Source of the DNA: Candidatus Rifleibacteriota bacterium
GTDB taxonomy: Bacteria > Muiribacteriota > Ozemobacteria > Ozemobacterales > Ozemobacteraceae
Direction: 5' to 3'
NCBI GenBank assembly: GCA_017417215.1
Contig: JAFPZP010000107.1
Coordinates: 1-64,000, forward strand
DNA length: 64,000 bases
A model generated the notes under the pieces. That model did no database searches. It was not told where the DNA came from and was given only the letters and a program-made list of their open reading frames with translations. The first letter of the stretch is position 1. Each line of letters begins with the position of its first letter. Position numbers and translations under genes: made by a program. Of this stretch, positions 8,983 to 18,677 are shown in pieces.

Positions 8983-9894
8983 ATGGATAAAACCAGTAAA
9001 ATATCCAGATTTCTTGATCCAGAACTATTAGCTTCTTTATCAAATCTGGAAATAAAAGCCAGAACTGTTGTTGAAGGCATGATTGAAGGTCAGCATAAAA
9101 GCCCTTTTAAAGGCTTTAATGTTGAATTTTCTGAATACAGACAATATGTTCCAGGTGACCCATTAAAAGATATAGACTGGAAGGTTTATGGAAGAACCGA
9201 CAAGTTTTATATTAAAGAACATGAGCAGGAAACAAACCTTTCTGGTTATATGATACTTGATACTAGTGGCTCTATGTCTTATAAGGGTGCTGGGAGCATG
9301 AGTAAACTTGATTATGCCTCAACTCTTGCTGCTTCTTTGTCTTATTTAATGCTTAAACAGCAGGATTCTGTTGGTTTATTAACCTTTGCAGATGGAATTA
9401 GCAAGATTATCAGACCAAGAACAGGAATTGCTCATTTAAAAACAATTTGTAACGAATTAGACAACATCAAAGCTACAGAAAAGACAAATATAGGAGAAAG
9501 TCTTGATGTAGTTGGTCAGACCATGAAAAAAAGAGGTATTTTTGTAATGTTTTCTGACCTGATGGATGATGCTGATATTATTATCAATAAGCTTAGACAG
9601 CTTAAGAGCAGACGTCATGAAATAGTTCTGTATCATATATTAGATGCTGATGAAATCAGATTTCCATTTGATGATATGACTATTTTTAAAGATTTAGAAG
9701 ATAAATCGGAAATTACAACAGATGCTTTTTCTTTAAGAAACGAGTATTTGAATAGAATCAGGCAGATGATTAATACTTTCAGATCTGCTTTAAGAAAGTC
9801 AGGTATAGACTATTTGCTTGCAAATACTTCTATGCCTTTAGAAGCTAGTATCAGAAGCTTCTTTACACGCCGTCAGGCTATTTTGGAAAGGTAA
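8983..9894 (+). CDS. DUF58 domain protein (VWA-type)
   Basis: 303 residues, the normal length. The family hallmark EYRQYVPGDPLKDIDWKVYG is at residues 51-70, followed by a VWA-type MIDAS start DTSGS (93-97). No signal peptide or membrane helix, so it is cytosolic. DUF58 proteins are the regular partners of MoxR, encoded 37 bp upstream. The reaction is unknown; family knowledge suggests a protein-assembly or stress role through a MoxR-VWA complex. Confidence 0.93.
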   Translation: MDKTSKISRFLDPELLASLSNLEIKARTVVEGMIEGQHKSPFKGFNVEFSEYRQYVPGDPLKDIDWKVYGRTDKFYIKEHEQETNLSGYMILDTSGSMSYKGAGSMSKLDYASTLAASLSYLMLKQQDSVGLLTFADGISKIIRPRTGIAHLKTICNELDNIKATEKTNIGESLDVVGQTMKKRGIFVMFSDLMDDADIIINKLRQLKSRRHEIVLYHILDADEIRFPFDDMTIFKDLEDKSEITTDAFSLRNEYLNRIRQMINTFRSALRKSGIDYLLANTSMPLEASIRSFFTRRQAILER

Positions 9895-9899
9895 AGAAG

Positions 9900-12038
9900 A
9901 TGAATTTTGCTAGCCCATGGTTTTTATTAGGTCTTTTCGGAATAGCTGTTCCTATATGGCTTCATTTGTATTTTAAGAAGACTCCAGTAATTAAAGATTT
10001 TCCAAGCTTACGTCTTATAATGAAGTCTGTGGAATATCTTTCACGCCAGAAAAAAATACGTAATCTTCTTTTGATGGCTTTGCGTATTATCCTTCTTTTC
10101 CTGGCTGTAATGGCATTGGCAAGACCTTTTATCGGGCAAAGTGCTGGAGCAGGTGTTTCTTCGTCTGCGCCCACAGCTTTTGTTATTCTATTAGATAATT
10201 CTATGTCTATGGGAAGCACTTATCAGGGCGTATCTGTATTTAATACTGCTCGTGCAAGAGCATTAGACATATTAGAACAGATGAACCCTTCTGACAAAGC
10301 TACAGTAGGTTTTGTTAATGAGCCAGGAGGGCTTGTTTTCCCACAGCTAACATGGGATAAAGAAGCTTTAAGACAGAGCATAAGCAATGCTAAGTTAACT
10401 TCTGCCGGAACAGATATAGCATCGGCATTGTTGCCAGCTTTAGAGCTTTTGGTTCCTTTAAATGGCTACAGAAGAACTATCTATGTAGTTACAGACATGA
10501 CAGAATCAGCTTGGAAACCATTTGTAGAAAGATATGACCTTGAAAGAATAGATAAGGGCATAGATTTGGTTATGGTTCCTGTCGGTGGGACTACTCCTGA
10601 AAATATGGCTGTTACCGGATTAGAAACAGAAGCTTCTGTTGTTATGCTTGGTCGAAAAATTCCGTTAAAAGTAACAGTAGCAAATTATACAAACAAAAAG
10701 CAGACTGCAAAAATCAGTATTTCTATTAATGGAGAACGCCGAATTGGTTCTGAAGTTGAAATTGAAGCCAACAGCGAAAAGATTTGTTCGTTAGATTGTT
10801 CTTTTTCAAAAACAGGAATGAATCATCTTGAAGCCTCAATACAGAATGATGCTATGCCTTCAGATGACCAGAGACACTTGGCTGTAAGAGTATTTGAACC
10901 TTGCAAGATTTTGCTTGTAAAACCTGAAAATGCAGGAAATACAGAAAATAACGATGATATTTTTATAAAATTTGCTCTGAATCCTTTGAATAGAAGCAAA
11001 GAAAATATTTTTGTTGTTGAATCCCGTTTGACTAGTGAAATAACAAATGTCGAACCTTCGAATTATTCTGCTGTTATATTGCTGAATCAAAGACATCTTC
11101 CAGAAAACTTTATTAAAAAACTATCTGACTATATGTTAGCTGGCGGAAATATAATTACTTTCTTGGGCGATAGAGTTGAGCCTGATTGGTATAACAAGCA
11201 TTTATCAGATAATCTGGGTGGCGGTTACCTGCTTCCAGCCAGAATATTCAAGAGAGTTGGAAATTCTGTCAGCAAATCGGTTGGTTATCAGCTTACAGAC
11301 ATAGATATCGGACATCCAGCTTTTAGTATTTTTGGTAAAGATGGAAACGGAGATCCTAGCAGAGCTAAAATATACGAATTTTTCCAGGTTCGACCTAATC
11401 CGACCGCTATGCTTTTATGCAGAATGAGTCATGGTTTACCAGGTATTATAGAAGAAAAGCGAGGAAGAGGCCGCTCTTTATTGGTTACTTTCACCGCAGA
11501 CAATAAATGGTCAGATTGGCCAATAAAGCCTACTTGGTTGCCTTTCTTGCATCAGGCTCTAATAGCTATGGTTACTGCCAATGATTTAACTATAAATGGT
11601 GCCAGACCTGGTATGCCTATTTCCGCAACAATTACTGCCAATAAAGAAGAAAAGGTTATTTTAAAGCATCCTGATGGAAAACAGGAAAGTATAGATAATC
11701 TTACTGCTGGAAAAGGAATTATACATTTTACGACTAGAAATACTGAATTACCAGGATACTATGAACTAATAGTCGGAAATAAACTTATTAGTGCTTTTGC
11801 TGTAAATCCTCCACCAGAAGAAAGTTATCTGGCACGTATTAATCTTAGAAAGATACCTAGATTTATTCCTCTTGAACAAGAAGTAGGAAAGGGTAAAACA
11901 GTAAAAGAAAAAGTTACTATATTGCGAGACGGTTATGATATGAGTGGATTGGCTATATGGTTGCTGATTATACTTGCATTGGTTGAAAGCTTCTTTGCTA
12001 ACAAGCCAATAGAAAAGAAGGCTCCCAATGCTATATAA
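9900..12038 (+). CDS. BatA-like membrane protein with VWA domain
   Basis: 712 residues. The N-terminus (FASPWFLLGLFGIAVPIWLHL) matches the BatA/aerotolerance regulator N-terminal domain, with a second hydrophobic helix at about 57-75. A VWA domain starts at residue 95 with MIDAS residues DNSMS (99-103), then the TDIASAL threonine and VVTDMTES. A beta-rich periplasmic part and a C-terminal membrane helix (about 683-700) follow. It begins 5 bp after the DUF58 stop and overlaps the next gene by 11 bp. Probably an inner-membrane VWA partner acted on by the MoxR ATPase. Confidence 0.88.
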   Translation: MNFASPWFLLGLFGIAVPIWLHLYFKKTPVIKDFPSLRLIMKSVEYLSRQKKIRNLLLMALRIILLFLAVMALARPFIGQSAGAGVSSSAPTAFVILLDNSMSMGSTYQGVSVFNTARARALDILEQMNPSDKATVGFVNEPGGLVFPQLTWDKEALRQSISNAKLTSAGTDIASALLPALELLVPLNGYRRTIYVVTDMTESAWKPFVERYDLERIDKGIDLVMVPVGGTTPENMAVTGLETEASVVMLGRKIPLKVTVANYTNKKQTAKISISINGERRIGSEVEIEANSEKICSLDCSFSKTGMNHLEASIQNDAMPSDDQRHLAVRVFEPCKILLVKPENAGNTENNDDIFIKFALNPLNRSKENIFVVESRLTSEITNVEPSNYSAVILLNQRHLPENFIKKLSDYMLAGGNIITFLGDRVEPDWYNKHLSDNLGGGYLLPARIFKRVGNSVSKSVGYQLTDIDIGHPAFSIFGKDGNGDPSRAKIYEFFQVRPNPTAMLLCRMSHGLPGIIEEKRGRGRSLLVTFTADNKWSDWPIKPTWLPFLHQALIAMVTANDLTINGARPGMPISATITANKEEKVILKHPDGKQESIDNLTAGKGIIHFTTRNTELPGYYELIVGNKLISAFAVNPPPEESYLARINLRKIPRFIPLEQEVGKGKTVKEKVTILRDGYDMSGLAIWLLIILALVESFFANKPIEKKAPNAI

Positions 12039-14310
12039 TATATTAAGTTTTTTAGGATTAGATGCTGGCTCTATTAGAAGTATAAGTTCTTTTGCTGTGC
12101 ATTTTTCCTGGGGTTGGGCAGGTTTTTTACTTGCTCTGCTTGCTGTTTTGCCTTTGGCTTGGTTTACCTATCGTTTTGAAGGAAAGAGCGTAAAAGAAAG
12201 CACAAAAAGAAAGCTTTTGACTTTAAGAATTGTATGGCTGGTTCTTGTTTGTTTTTTGCTTACAGGACCGACTTTGGTTGTATCTGGCTGGGTTCCTTTA
12301 CAGAACAGATTAGCAGTAATGTTAGATACTTCTAAGAGTATGAGTATTAAAGAAGGCAACGAAACTCGTTTTGATAAAGTTAAGAAAATAATTCAAAGCG
12401 GTTTCTTAAAGAAACTTGAAAAGAAAACAGGCATTTATCCTGATGTTTTTGCATTTGCAGAAAATGTTACTCCGATTTCTCCTTCAGAAATAGAAAAGTT
12501 TAATCTTAAGGCTGATGGAAACCAGACTGCAATAAGTTCAGGTTTAAAAAATGTTGTTTCTCATTTGGGAGAAGGCAATTTACTAGGGGTAATAATGCTT
12601 ACTGACGGTGTTAACACCATTGGCGAAAATCCTCAGAATGTTCTTTCTTCTATGAGAACACCAGTTTACTTTGTTGCACCAGGTCGCACCAGCAGTGTAA
12701 CAGACTATGCTTTGTTTATTCCTAAACCACCAGCTTTTGGTTATCTAAATTCAAATTTAAGAGTCAGGGGCGAAGTTTCTGCTCGAATTACAGCTAATAG
12801 TGAAGCAAAAGAAAAAATAGAAGTCAAAGTAACCAAAGATGGTGAAATATTTGAAATTATACCTGTTGAAGTAATGGGGAATGGGGTAAAGGTGCCTTTC
12901 AGCTTTAATATTCCTTGTAAAGAAGAAGGCAGTTTTAGATTTGAAGTAGAAATACCTACCGTAGACGGCGAATTGACTGAAGAAAACAATAAAACAGCAT
13001 TTTTATTGAAGATTGTTAGAGAACGTTTGAATGTTCTTGCTCTGAGTGGGTTACCAAACTGGGATATGAAGTTTATAACCAATGCTTTAGCTGGTGACCC
13101 GAATGCATCATTAACTCATTGGGCAAGAATAACAGATGATAGGTGGGTTTGTTCTAAAGATTTCGAAGTAAAAAATGGAACTTCTGAACCCAATTTCCAA
13201 GAGGAAATAAAAGATGCTGATATTATCATTTTAAATGGTATTCCTCATAATTATATAAAGAGATTTGAATCAGATATAATTAAGCGTATTGAGTCTGGAA
13301 AACTTGGGTTACTTGTTATGCCCTCATGGAAAAGCCTGACTCAATTGGGTTATAAAGGAACGGAAATAGCGAATATACTTCCGGTAACAGTAGGTGAAGA
13401 AGTTTGGCGTGGAACTTCAGGAAATATGCTATTACCTTCTACTGAGACTTCATATTCTTTCTTGAATTTGGCTGATGACCCAATAGAAAATAGCTCTCTG
13501 ATGGCGACTTTGCCAAAATTTGATGGAATCTATGAATACGAATCTATTAAACAAAGTGCTGAAATATTGCTGACTTCTACTGTTATGGGAAGCAAAACAA
13601 AATTGCCTTTTATGTTAAGAACCAGAGCCGGATTAGGAAATATAATCATGATTAATGGCGGTCCTTTGTGGCCTATAGGTTTTAGATTGGCCAATAGCGA
13701 AAGAGGCTTCAGTACTTATGCCGGTATGATTATAAATATGTTGAAATGGCTGATTAATAGACGTGAAGATGCTCAAGTAAGCATAGAACTAGCTAACTCT
13801 CGCGGTTATGTTGGAGCGTCAACTGTAGTTAAGGTATGGGTATCTGATAACAGACATAATTTGATGCAGAACGCCAGAGTAATTCTAAATATTAACGGTG
13901 AAAAGGGTGAAAACTATAACTTAGTTTGTATTGAAACTTCTGAAGCAGGTTGTTACGAAAGTACTTTTATTCCTGCATCAAAAGGACTTCATACCATAGA
14001 AGCAAAAGCAAGTTATCAAGGCAAAGAACTTGGAGGCTCTAAGGTTGAGTTTTTAGTTGAAACACCTACTGCGGAATTTGATGACCCAATAATAAAAACA
14101 GATGTAATGGAATCTATAGCTAAAGAAACTGGTGGCTTAATGGTTTTTGATGATGAAACTGATAAGCTTATAGCTTCTTTAAATTCTGTTCCTGGAAAAA
14201 AACTTGAAAGCAAGAGTATTGATATCAGAGATTGTTGGTTATTGCTGATACTGATTATATTATTACCCTGTTTGGAATGGTATTATCGCAGAACAGGAGG
14301 ACTTTCTTAA
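12028..14310 (+). CDS. Membrane VWA protein with glutamine-amidotransferase-like middle region
   Basis: 760 residues. Two N-terminal membrane helices (about 28-48 and 66-86) precede a VWA domain with MIDAS DTSKS (100-104) and LTDGVNT. A class I glutamine-amidotransferase-like fold is plausible in the middle (LNVLALSGLPNWDMKFI onward), as in homologous operons, but I see no clear catalytic triad. A C-terminal helix (CWLLLILIILLPCLEW) anchors the end. The gene overlaps its upstream neighbour by 11 bp and lies 1 bp before the DUF4159 gene. Paired with the BatA-like protein, it likely forms a heteromeric envelope VWA complex. Confidence 0.83.
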   Translation: MLYNILSFLGLDAGSIRSISSFAVHFSWGWAGFLLALLAVLPLAWFTYRFEGKSVKESTKRKLLTLRIVWLVLVCFLLTGPTLVVSGWVPLQNRLAVMLDTSKSMSIKEGNETRFDKVKKIIQSGFLKKLEKKTGIYPDVFAFAENVTPISPSEIEKFNLKADGNQTAISSGLKNVVSHLGEGNLLGVIMLTDGVNTIGENPQNVLSSMRTPVYFVAPGRTSSVTDYALFIPKPPAFGYLNSNLRVRGEVSARITANSEAKEKIEVKVTKDGEIFEIIPVEVMGNGVKVPFSFNIPCKEEGSFRFEVEIPTVDGELTEENNKTAFLLKIVRERLNVLALSGLPNWDMKFITNALAGDPNASLTHWARITDDRWVCSKDFEVKNGTSEPNFQEEIKDADIIILNGIPHNYIKRFESDIIKRIESGKLGLLVMPSWKSLTQLGYKGTEIANILPVTVGEEVWRGTSGNMLLPSTETSYSFLNLADDPIENSSLMATLPKFDGIYEYESIKQSAEILLTSTVMGSKTKLPFMLRTRAGLGNIIMINGGPLWPIGFRLANSERGFSTYAGMIINMLKWLINRREDAQVSIELANSRGYVGASTVVKVWVSDNRHNLMQNARVILNINGEKGENYNLVCIETSEAGCYESTFIPASKGLHTIEAKASYQGKELGGSKVEFLVETPTAEFDDPIIKTDVMESIAKETGGLMVFDDETDKLIASLNSVPGKKLESKSIDIRDCWLLLILIILLPCLEWYYRRTGGLS

Positions 14311-14311
14311 A

Positions 14312-15010
14312 ATGAATGGTAATGTTTCTTTAATTATAAAAAAGGTGCTCCTGGCAACGGCTTTGGCTTGTTCTGCTCTATTATGTATTGGAAGATGCTT
14401 TGCTGCCGAATGGGACAGAGTAATCATTGCTAGATTAAAATATAGTGGTGGTGGAGACTGGTATGTTAGCCCAACAACTATTCCTAATCTTTTAAAGCAG
14501 GCTGATAAACGATTTAAATTGCCTACACAGCCTGAACATATAGGCGTTGCTGTTAATGACCCTGAATTGTTCAGATATCCTATGCTATATGCTAGTGGTC
14601 ATGGACAGATTAGATTTAAAGACAACGAAATGATGGCTATTCTAACTTATCTTGATAACGGTGGTTTTTTGTGGATAAATGACAGTTATGGAATGGAAAA
14701 ATACGTTCGTCGAGAAGTTAGAAGGCTTTATCCAGACAGAGAATTTGTTCAATTGCCCAAAGATCACCCTATTTTTCATACTGTATATGATTTAAAAGAT
14801 GGGTTGCCAAAGATTCATGAACATGATGGCAAGCCGCCGGCAGCCTATGCTATTTTTGACAAAGGGCGTATGAAGATTCTATATCTGCTTGAATCAGATA
14901 TAGGTGATGGTTTGGAAGACGAGGGTATACATAAGTCTGATACCCCTGAAATTAGGGAATTGGCCATGAAAATGGGTTTAAATATTCTGGTTTATGCAAT
15001 GATGCAGTGA
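14312..15010 (+). CDS. Secreted DUF4159 protein
   Basis: 232 residues: signal peptide to about residue 31 (LCIGRCFAAEW), then a DUF4159 domain recognised from RLKYSGGGDWYVSPTTIPNLL, ELFRYPMLYASGHGQIRF and GGFLWINDSYG. The fold is thought to be related to glutamine-amidotransferase/ThuA-like proteins but usually lacks catalytic residues. Exported to the periplasm, it probably works with the membrane VWA proteins encoded on either side. The next gene follows after 7 bp. Confidence 0.88.
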   Translation: MNGNVSLIIKKVLLATALACSALLCIGRCFAAEWDRVIIARLKYSGGGDWYVSPTTIPNLLKQADKRFKLPTQPEHIGVAVNDPELFRYPMLYASGHGQIRFKDNEMMAILTYLDNGGFLWINDSYGMEKYVRREVRRLYPDREFVQLPKDHPIFHTVYDLKDGLPKIHEHDGKPPAAYAIFDKGRMKILYLLESDIGDGLEDEGIHKSDTPEIRELAMKMGLNILVYAMMQ

Positions 15011-15017
15011 GATAGCT

Positions 15018-18000
15018 ATGAATGAAAATATAGAAAGCAACTTAAAAAAATACAGCTCGGCAAAAGAAGATTTGAAAACTCGTTTTTCATCTTATAAATC
15101 TGGTCGCAGACTTCGTGTTTTTATAAAATCTGTTTTAGCCGCCTTTATTTCAGCTATTGCTTTAGTTATTATATTTTTATTAGTTGAACGAACTCCTATG
15201 CAGTCAGAGTTCATGCGCTATCTGTTTTCAGCTATTTTATACATAGGCATAATATGCTGGATATACCGGCTTTTTACAAAATGGTTCAAAGCGCCTTCTG
15301 ATGTTTCTTTAGCTGTAGAAATTGAAAATAGTACCGGGCATTTTAATTCCATGCTTTCTAGTGCTATTGAATTCATGGAAAATACAGACAGCGAAAAATC
15401 GCTTTCAGGCTTAATGAAGAAGCTTACTATTGTTTCTGCTGACGAAGAGTTAAAAACAGATGACATAAAGCTTTCTTTAAAAGCTTTTTCACGCCGTAAA
15501 AGAACTTTTGCTTCATTGATTTTTGTAGCTATAATTGCTGGCTGGTATTTCATTTCTCCTGTGGAAGTGAAAACAGGTGTTGCCCGTATTTTTTTACCTT
15601 TTTCATCAGTTTCTCCATGGTCTAATCTGAGTTTGGAAGTATTGCCTAAAAATGCTGTCGCAGCTGTAGGTGAAAATATTGAAATTGCTGCAATTCCTTC
15701 TAGAAAAGTAGATGAACCAATAATACTTGAAATCATAGACCCTGAATCAAAAGAGATTAATAAGGTTGAAATGTATTCTGATGCAACAGCAACAGATTCA
15801 AAGTTTGTTTACAATCTTATGTCTCTCCAAAGTTCTATTGATTATAGAGTTACCTGTGAAAAAGCTGTTTCAGAAAAGTATTCCATAGAAGTAATGGCTA
15901 GACCTCAAATTAAAAAAGTGGTTATGACTCTTTTCCAGCCATCATATATTTCTAATAAGCCTATAAAATTACCCGACAATACTAACGAAACCGAGATACT
16001 TATAAATAGCAAAATACGCATAGATGTTGAAGCAGATATGCCTTTAAAGAAAGGTGAAATATGCTTTGACAACAATGCTACTCAGAGTTGTCAGATTATA
16101 GAAAACAAATTTCAATATGAATTTAATGTGGCAACTTCAACTTCCTTTGTTGTTAGTGTAAGTAATGAAATAGGCCTTACAAACGAAAAATCAGTAGTTT
16201 ATAAGATTACTGCAAAACCTGATTTGCCACCAAGTATAGAATTGCTTAAACCAGGCTGCGATGTCGAATTCCCAACAGCTAAAAGATTGGATATTAAAGC
16301 TGTTGCAAAGGATGATTTCGGCGTTAAGACGATGGTTTTACATTATAAAGCAGGTCATCGTGAAGATTGGAAACCTTTGAACGTAAAATCTGATTTTACG
16401 CCTATGCCTGAATGTGAAATAGAATTTCCTTGGATGCTAGATACTGTCTATGTTCAGCCTGGAACAAAAATTCAGTATTATATGGAAACAGAAGATGCTT
16501 GTCAGCCAAAACCAAATGTTGCATCTACTTCTATCTTCTTTGTTAATATGCCATCTATGCAGGATGTTTATAAAGGGCAGGATAATCAGCAGGCTGATTT
16601 GAAAAAGCAACTTGAAGAATATGTAGAAGAACAGAGAAGACGAAGTGAATCTCTTAAAAAAGCCTATGAACAGGTTAAGCATGAAGAAAAACTTGATTTT
16701 GAAACCAGTCAGGCTATTGAAGAAGCTATAAAATCCGGTGAAAAGAATCAACAGACAGCAGAAGAAATATTAAAGTCTTTTGAAAACATGCAGAAATCTA
16801 TGGAAAATAATCCATTTACATCTCCTGAAGCCTTAGAACGAATGCAAAAGGTTCAAGAGTTGTTAGACAATGTTTTGGATAAAGAAAGCAAGCAGATGCT
16901 CAAAAATCTTCAGGATTCATTGAAGGATATTAATCTTGATCCAAAAGAAATTCAGAAGTATGAAGAAGCATTTAAGCTGGAAGACTATATGAATAGTCTT
17001 GATAGAACTATTAACCTTTTAGAACAGGTTCAGCAACAGCAGAAATTTGAATCTCTGGCTAATTCAATAGAAGATCTTTATGAAAGACAAAAGCAGATTG
17101 CTTCTGAAACAGAAGAATTATTGAAAAAACAAAGTCAGAAAGAAATGTCACTAGATGAAGTTGAAGATAAATTAAAGAAACTTCAGGAATTAGAAGAAAA
17201 ACAAAAAGAAGGTAAGCTTTCTAACGAAGAAGAAAAGGAACTGCAAGATCTTAAGAATCAGCAGAACAAGTTAGAAGAACTTCAAGAACTGCTTGAAAAA
17301 CAAAAGAATGGTGAACTATCTAAAGATGAAGAAAAGAAGCTGAACGATATTCAGCAAGCTTTACAGAATGAAAAGAAAGACGGTCTTTCAAAAGAAGAAG
17401 AAAACAGATTGAAAGACCTTTTAGACCAGCAGAAAAAGATTAGTAAAGACCTTGAAGAACTTCAGAAAAAGTCTGAAGAAATGACCAAAGATACCAAGAA
17501 TGAAGATTTGAAGAATAACCCGCTTATGGAAGATGTAAAGAATATTCTTGATCAGATGAAAAATAAAGATCATAAGAAGATAGGCGAAGATATTCAAAAG
17601 GAAATGCAGAATAAGAAACTTGATATGGCTCAGAAAAATCAAGAAAAGATGTTGAATTTCCTCGAATCTTTAAAGAAAAACGCAAATCAGATGAAGGATA
17701 TGATGGGTGGCGGAGAAGCTGCACAGCTTGATTTGTCTTTCTATATTTCAAGAGCTATCAAGGTTTCTAAAGACCAGGAAAAGCTTCTGAGAGAAATAAT
17801 TGATATGCCTGATCAGTTTATGCGTGGGAAAATGCCTCAGATAGAAGGCGTAATCGACTACGTGTCTGTTCTGCAGGTTTTGGTAAAACAACAGGGACTT
17901 TCTTTACAAGAAGATTTGAATCAGTTTGTAAAGAGTAGTTTTGCTATAGATCCTTCTGTTATTGAATCTATAAATGGCACTCAGAAGATGTTTTCTGATA

Positions 18001-18677
18001 TAGTTAAGAACTTGGAAGACAGGGCTTTAGAGTCTGCCAGAAAAGACCAGTATGAAATAATCAGAAGATTTAATAAACTGGCGGCCGATTTAATGAGGGC
18101 TCAAGATGGTTCTGGCAGTGGAAGCAGTTCATCGCAGCCAATGTCTCCAATGCAACAGTTTAAGAATCTTACAAGACGTCAGTTGAGTTTATATCAGCAA
18201 ATGATGAAACAGCAACTAATGCCTCAGGGTAGTCAGGCTTTAAAACAAATGGCTATGGAACAGAGACATATAAGAGAATCTCTGGAACAACTTATGAGAG
18301 AACATCGTCAACAAATGAATAATTTGGGAAGAATGAATGATGTTATAGATGATATGAAAGATCTGGAAACCAAGATTCTAGATCCTTCTCTGCGAGAAAA
18401 GGTTGCAGAAAAACAGAAATCAATCTATGAACGTATGCTTAAATCACAAAAAGCTATTAAAAATCGTGATGAAGAAGATGAAGAACGCAAAGCTCAGAAA
18501 GCTAGAGAAATATATCAGCAGGAACCAGAAAAGCCTATCGGTGATATTGGTTCTGGAAGTATAGATTTGAGTAAAGATTTTACTGGAGACTTAAGAGAAG
18601 AATATCCGGAAAGCTATAAGAACTTACTGAATGATTATTACAAGTCTCTTAACATATATGGCGGTGAACAGAGATGA
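15018..18677 (+). CDS. DUF4175-like membrane protein with very long coiled coil
   Basis: 1219 residues. Three hydrophobic helices in the first 185 residues (about 40-58, 68-86, 164-182) are followed by beta-rich extracytoplasmic domains to about 500, then some 700 residues of Glu/Lys/Gln-rich coiled coil. Within the coil, residues about 719-801 hold three copies of a pattern close to L-E-x-x-K-G-x-L-S-x-E-E-E. A Met/Gln-rich segment follows (about 1035-1110). The organisation matches DUF4175-type proteins found downstream of DUF4159 genes. It overlaps the next gene by 4 bp. The inferred role is structural, spanning the periplasm; function is unknown. Confidence 0.8.
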   Translation: MNENIESNLKKYSSAKEDLKTRFSSYKSGRRLRVFIKSVLAAFISAIALVIIFLLVERTPMQSEFMRYLFSAILYIGIICWIYRLFTKWFKAPSDVSLAVEIENSTGHFNSMLSSAIEFMENTDSEKSLSGLMKKLTIVSADEELKTDDIKLSLKAFSRRKRTFASLIFVAIIAGWYFISPVEVKTGVARIFLPFSSVSPWSNLSLEVLPKNAVAAVGENIEIAAIPSRKVDEPIILEIIDPESKEINKVEMYSDATATDSKFVYNLMSLQSSIDYRVTCEKAVSEKYSIEVMARPQIKKVVMTLFQPSYISNKPIKLPDNTNETEILINSKIRIDVEADMPLKKGEICFDNNATQSCQIIENKFQYEFNVATSTSFVVSVSNEIGLTNEKSVVYKITAKPDLPPSIELLKPGCDVEFPTAKRLDIKAVAKDDFGVKTMVLHYKAGHREDWKPLNVKSDFTPMPECEIEFPWMLDTVYVQPGTKIQYYMETEDACQPKPNVASTSIFFVNMPSMQDVYKGQDNQQADLKKQLEEYVEEQRRRSESLKKAYEQVKHEEKLDFETSQAIEEAIKSGEKNQQTAEEILKSFENMQKSMENNPFTSPEALERMQKVQELLDNVLDKESKQMLKNLQDSLKDINLDPKEIQKYEEAFKLEDYMNSLDRTINLLEQVQQQQKFESLANSIEDLYERQKQIASETEELLKKQSQKEMSLDEVEDKLKKLQELEEKQKEGKLSNEEEKELQDLKNQQNKLEELQELLEKQKNGELSKDEEKKLNDIQQALQNEKKDGLSKEEENRLKDLLDQQKKISKDLEELQKKSEEMTKDTKNEDLKNNPLMEDVKNILDQMKNKDHKKIGEDIQKEMQNKKLDMAQKNQEKMLNFLESLKKNANQMKDMMGGGEAAQLDLSFYISRAIKVSKDQEKLLREIIDMPDQFMRGKMPQIEGVIDYVSVLQVLVKQQGLSLQEDLNQFVKSSFAIDPSVIESINGTQKMFSDIVKNLEDRALESARKDQYEIIRRFNKLAADLMRAQDGSGSGSSSSQPMSPMQQFKNLTRRQLSLYQQMMKQQLMPQGSQALKQMAMEQRHIRESLEQLMREHRQQMNNLGRMNDVIDDMKDLETKILDPSLREKVAEKQKSIYERMLKSQKAIKNRDEEDEERKAQKAREIYQQEPEKPIGDIGSGSIDLSKDFTGDLREEYPESYKNLLNDYYKSLNIYGGEQR

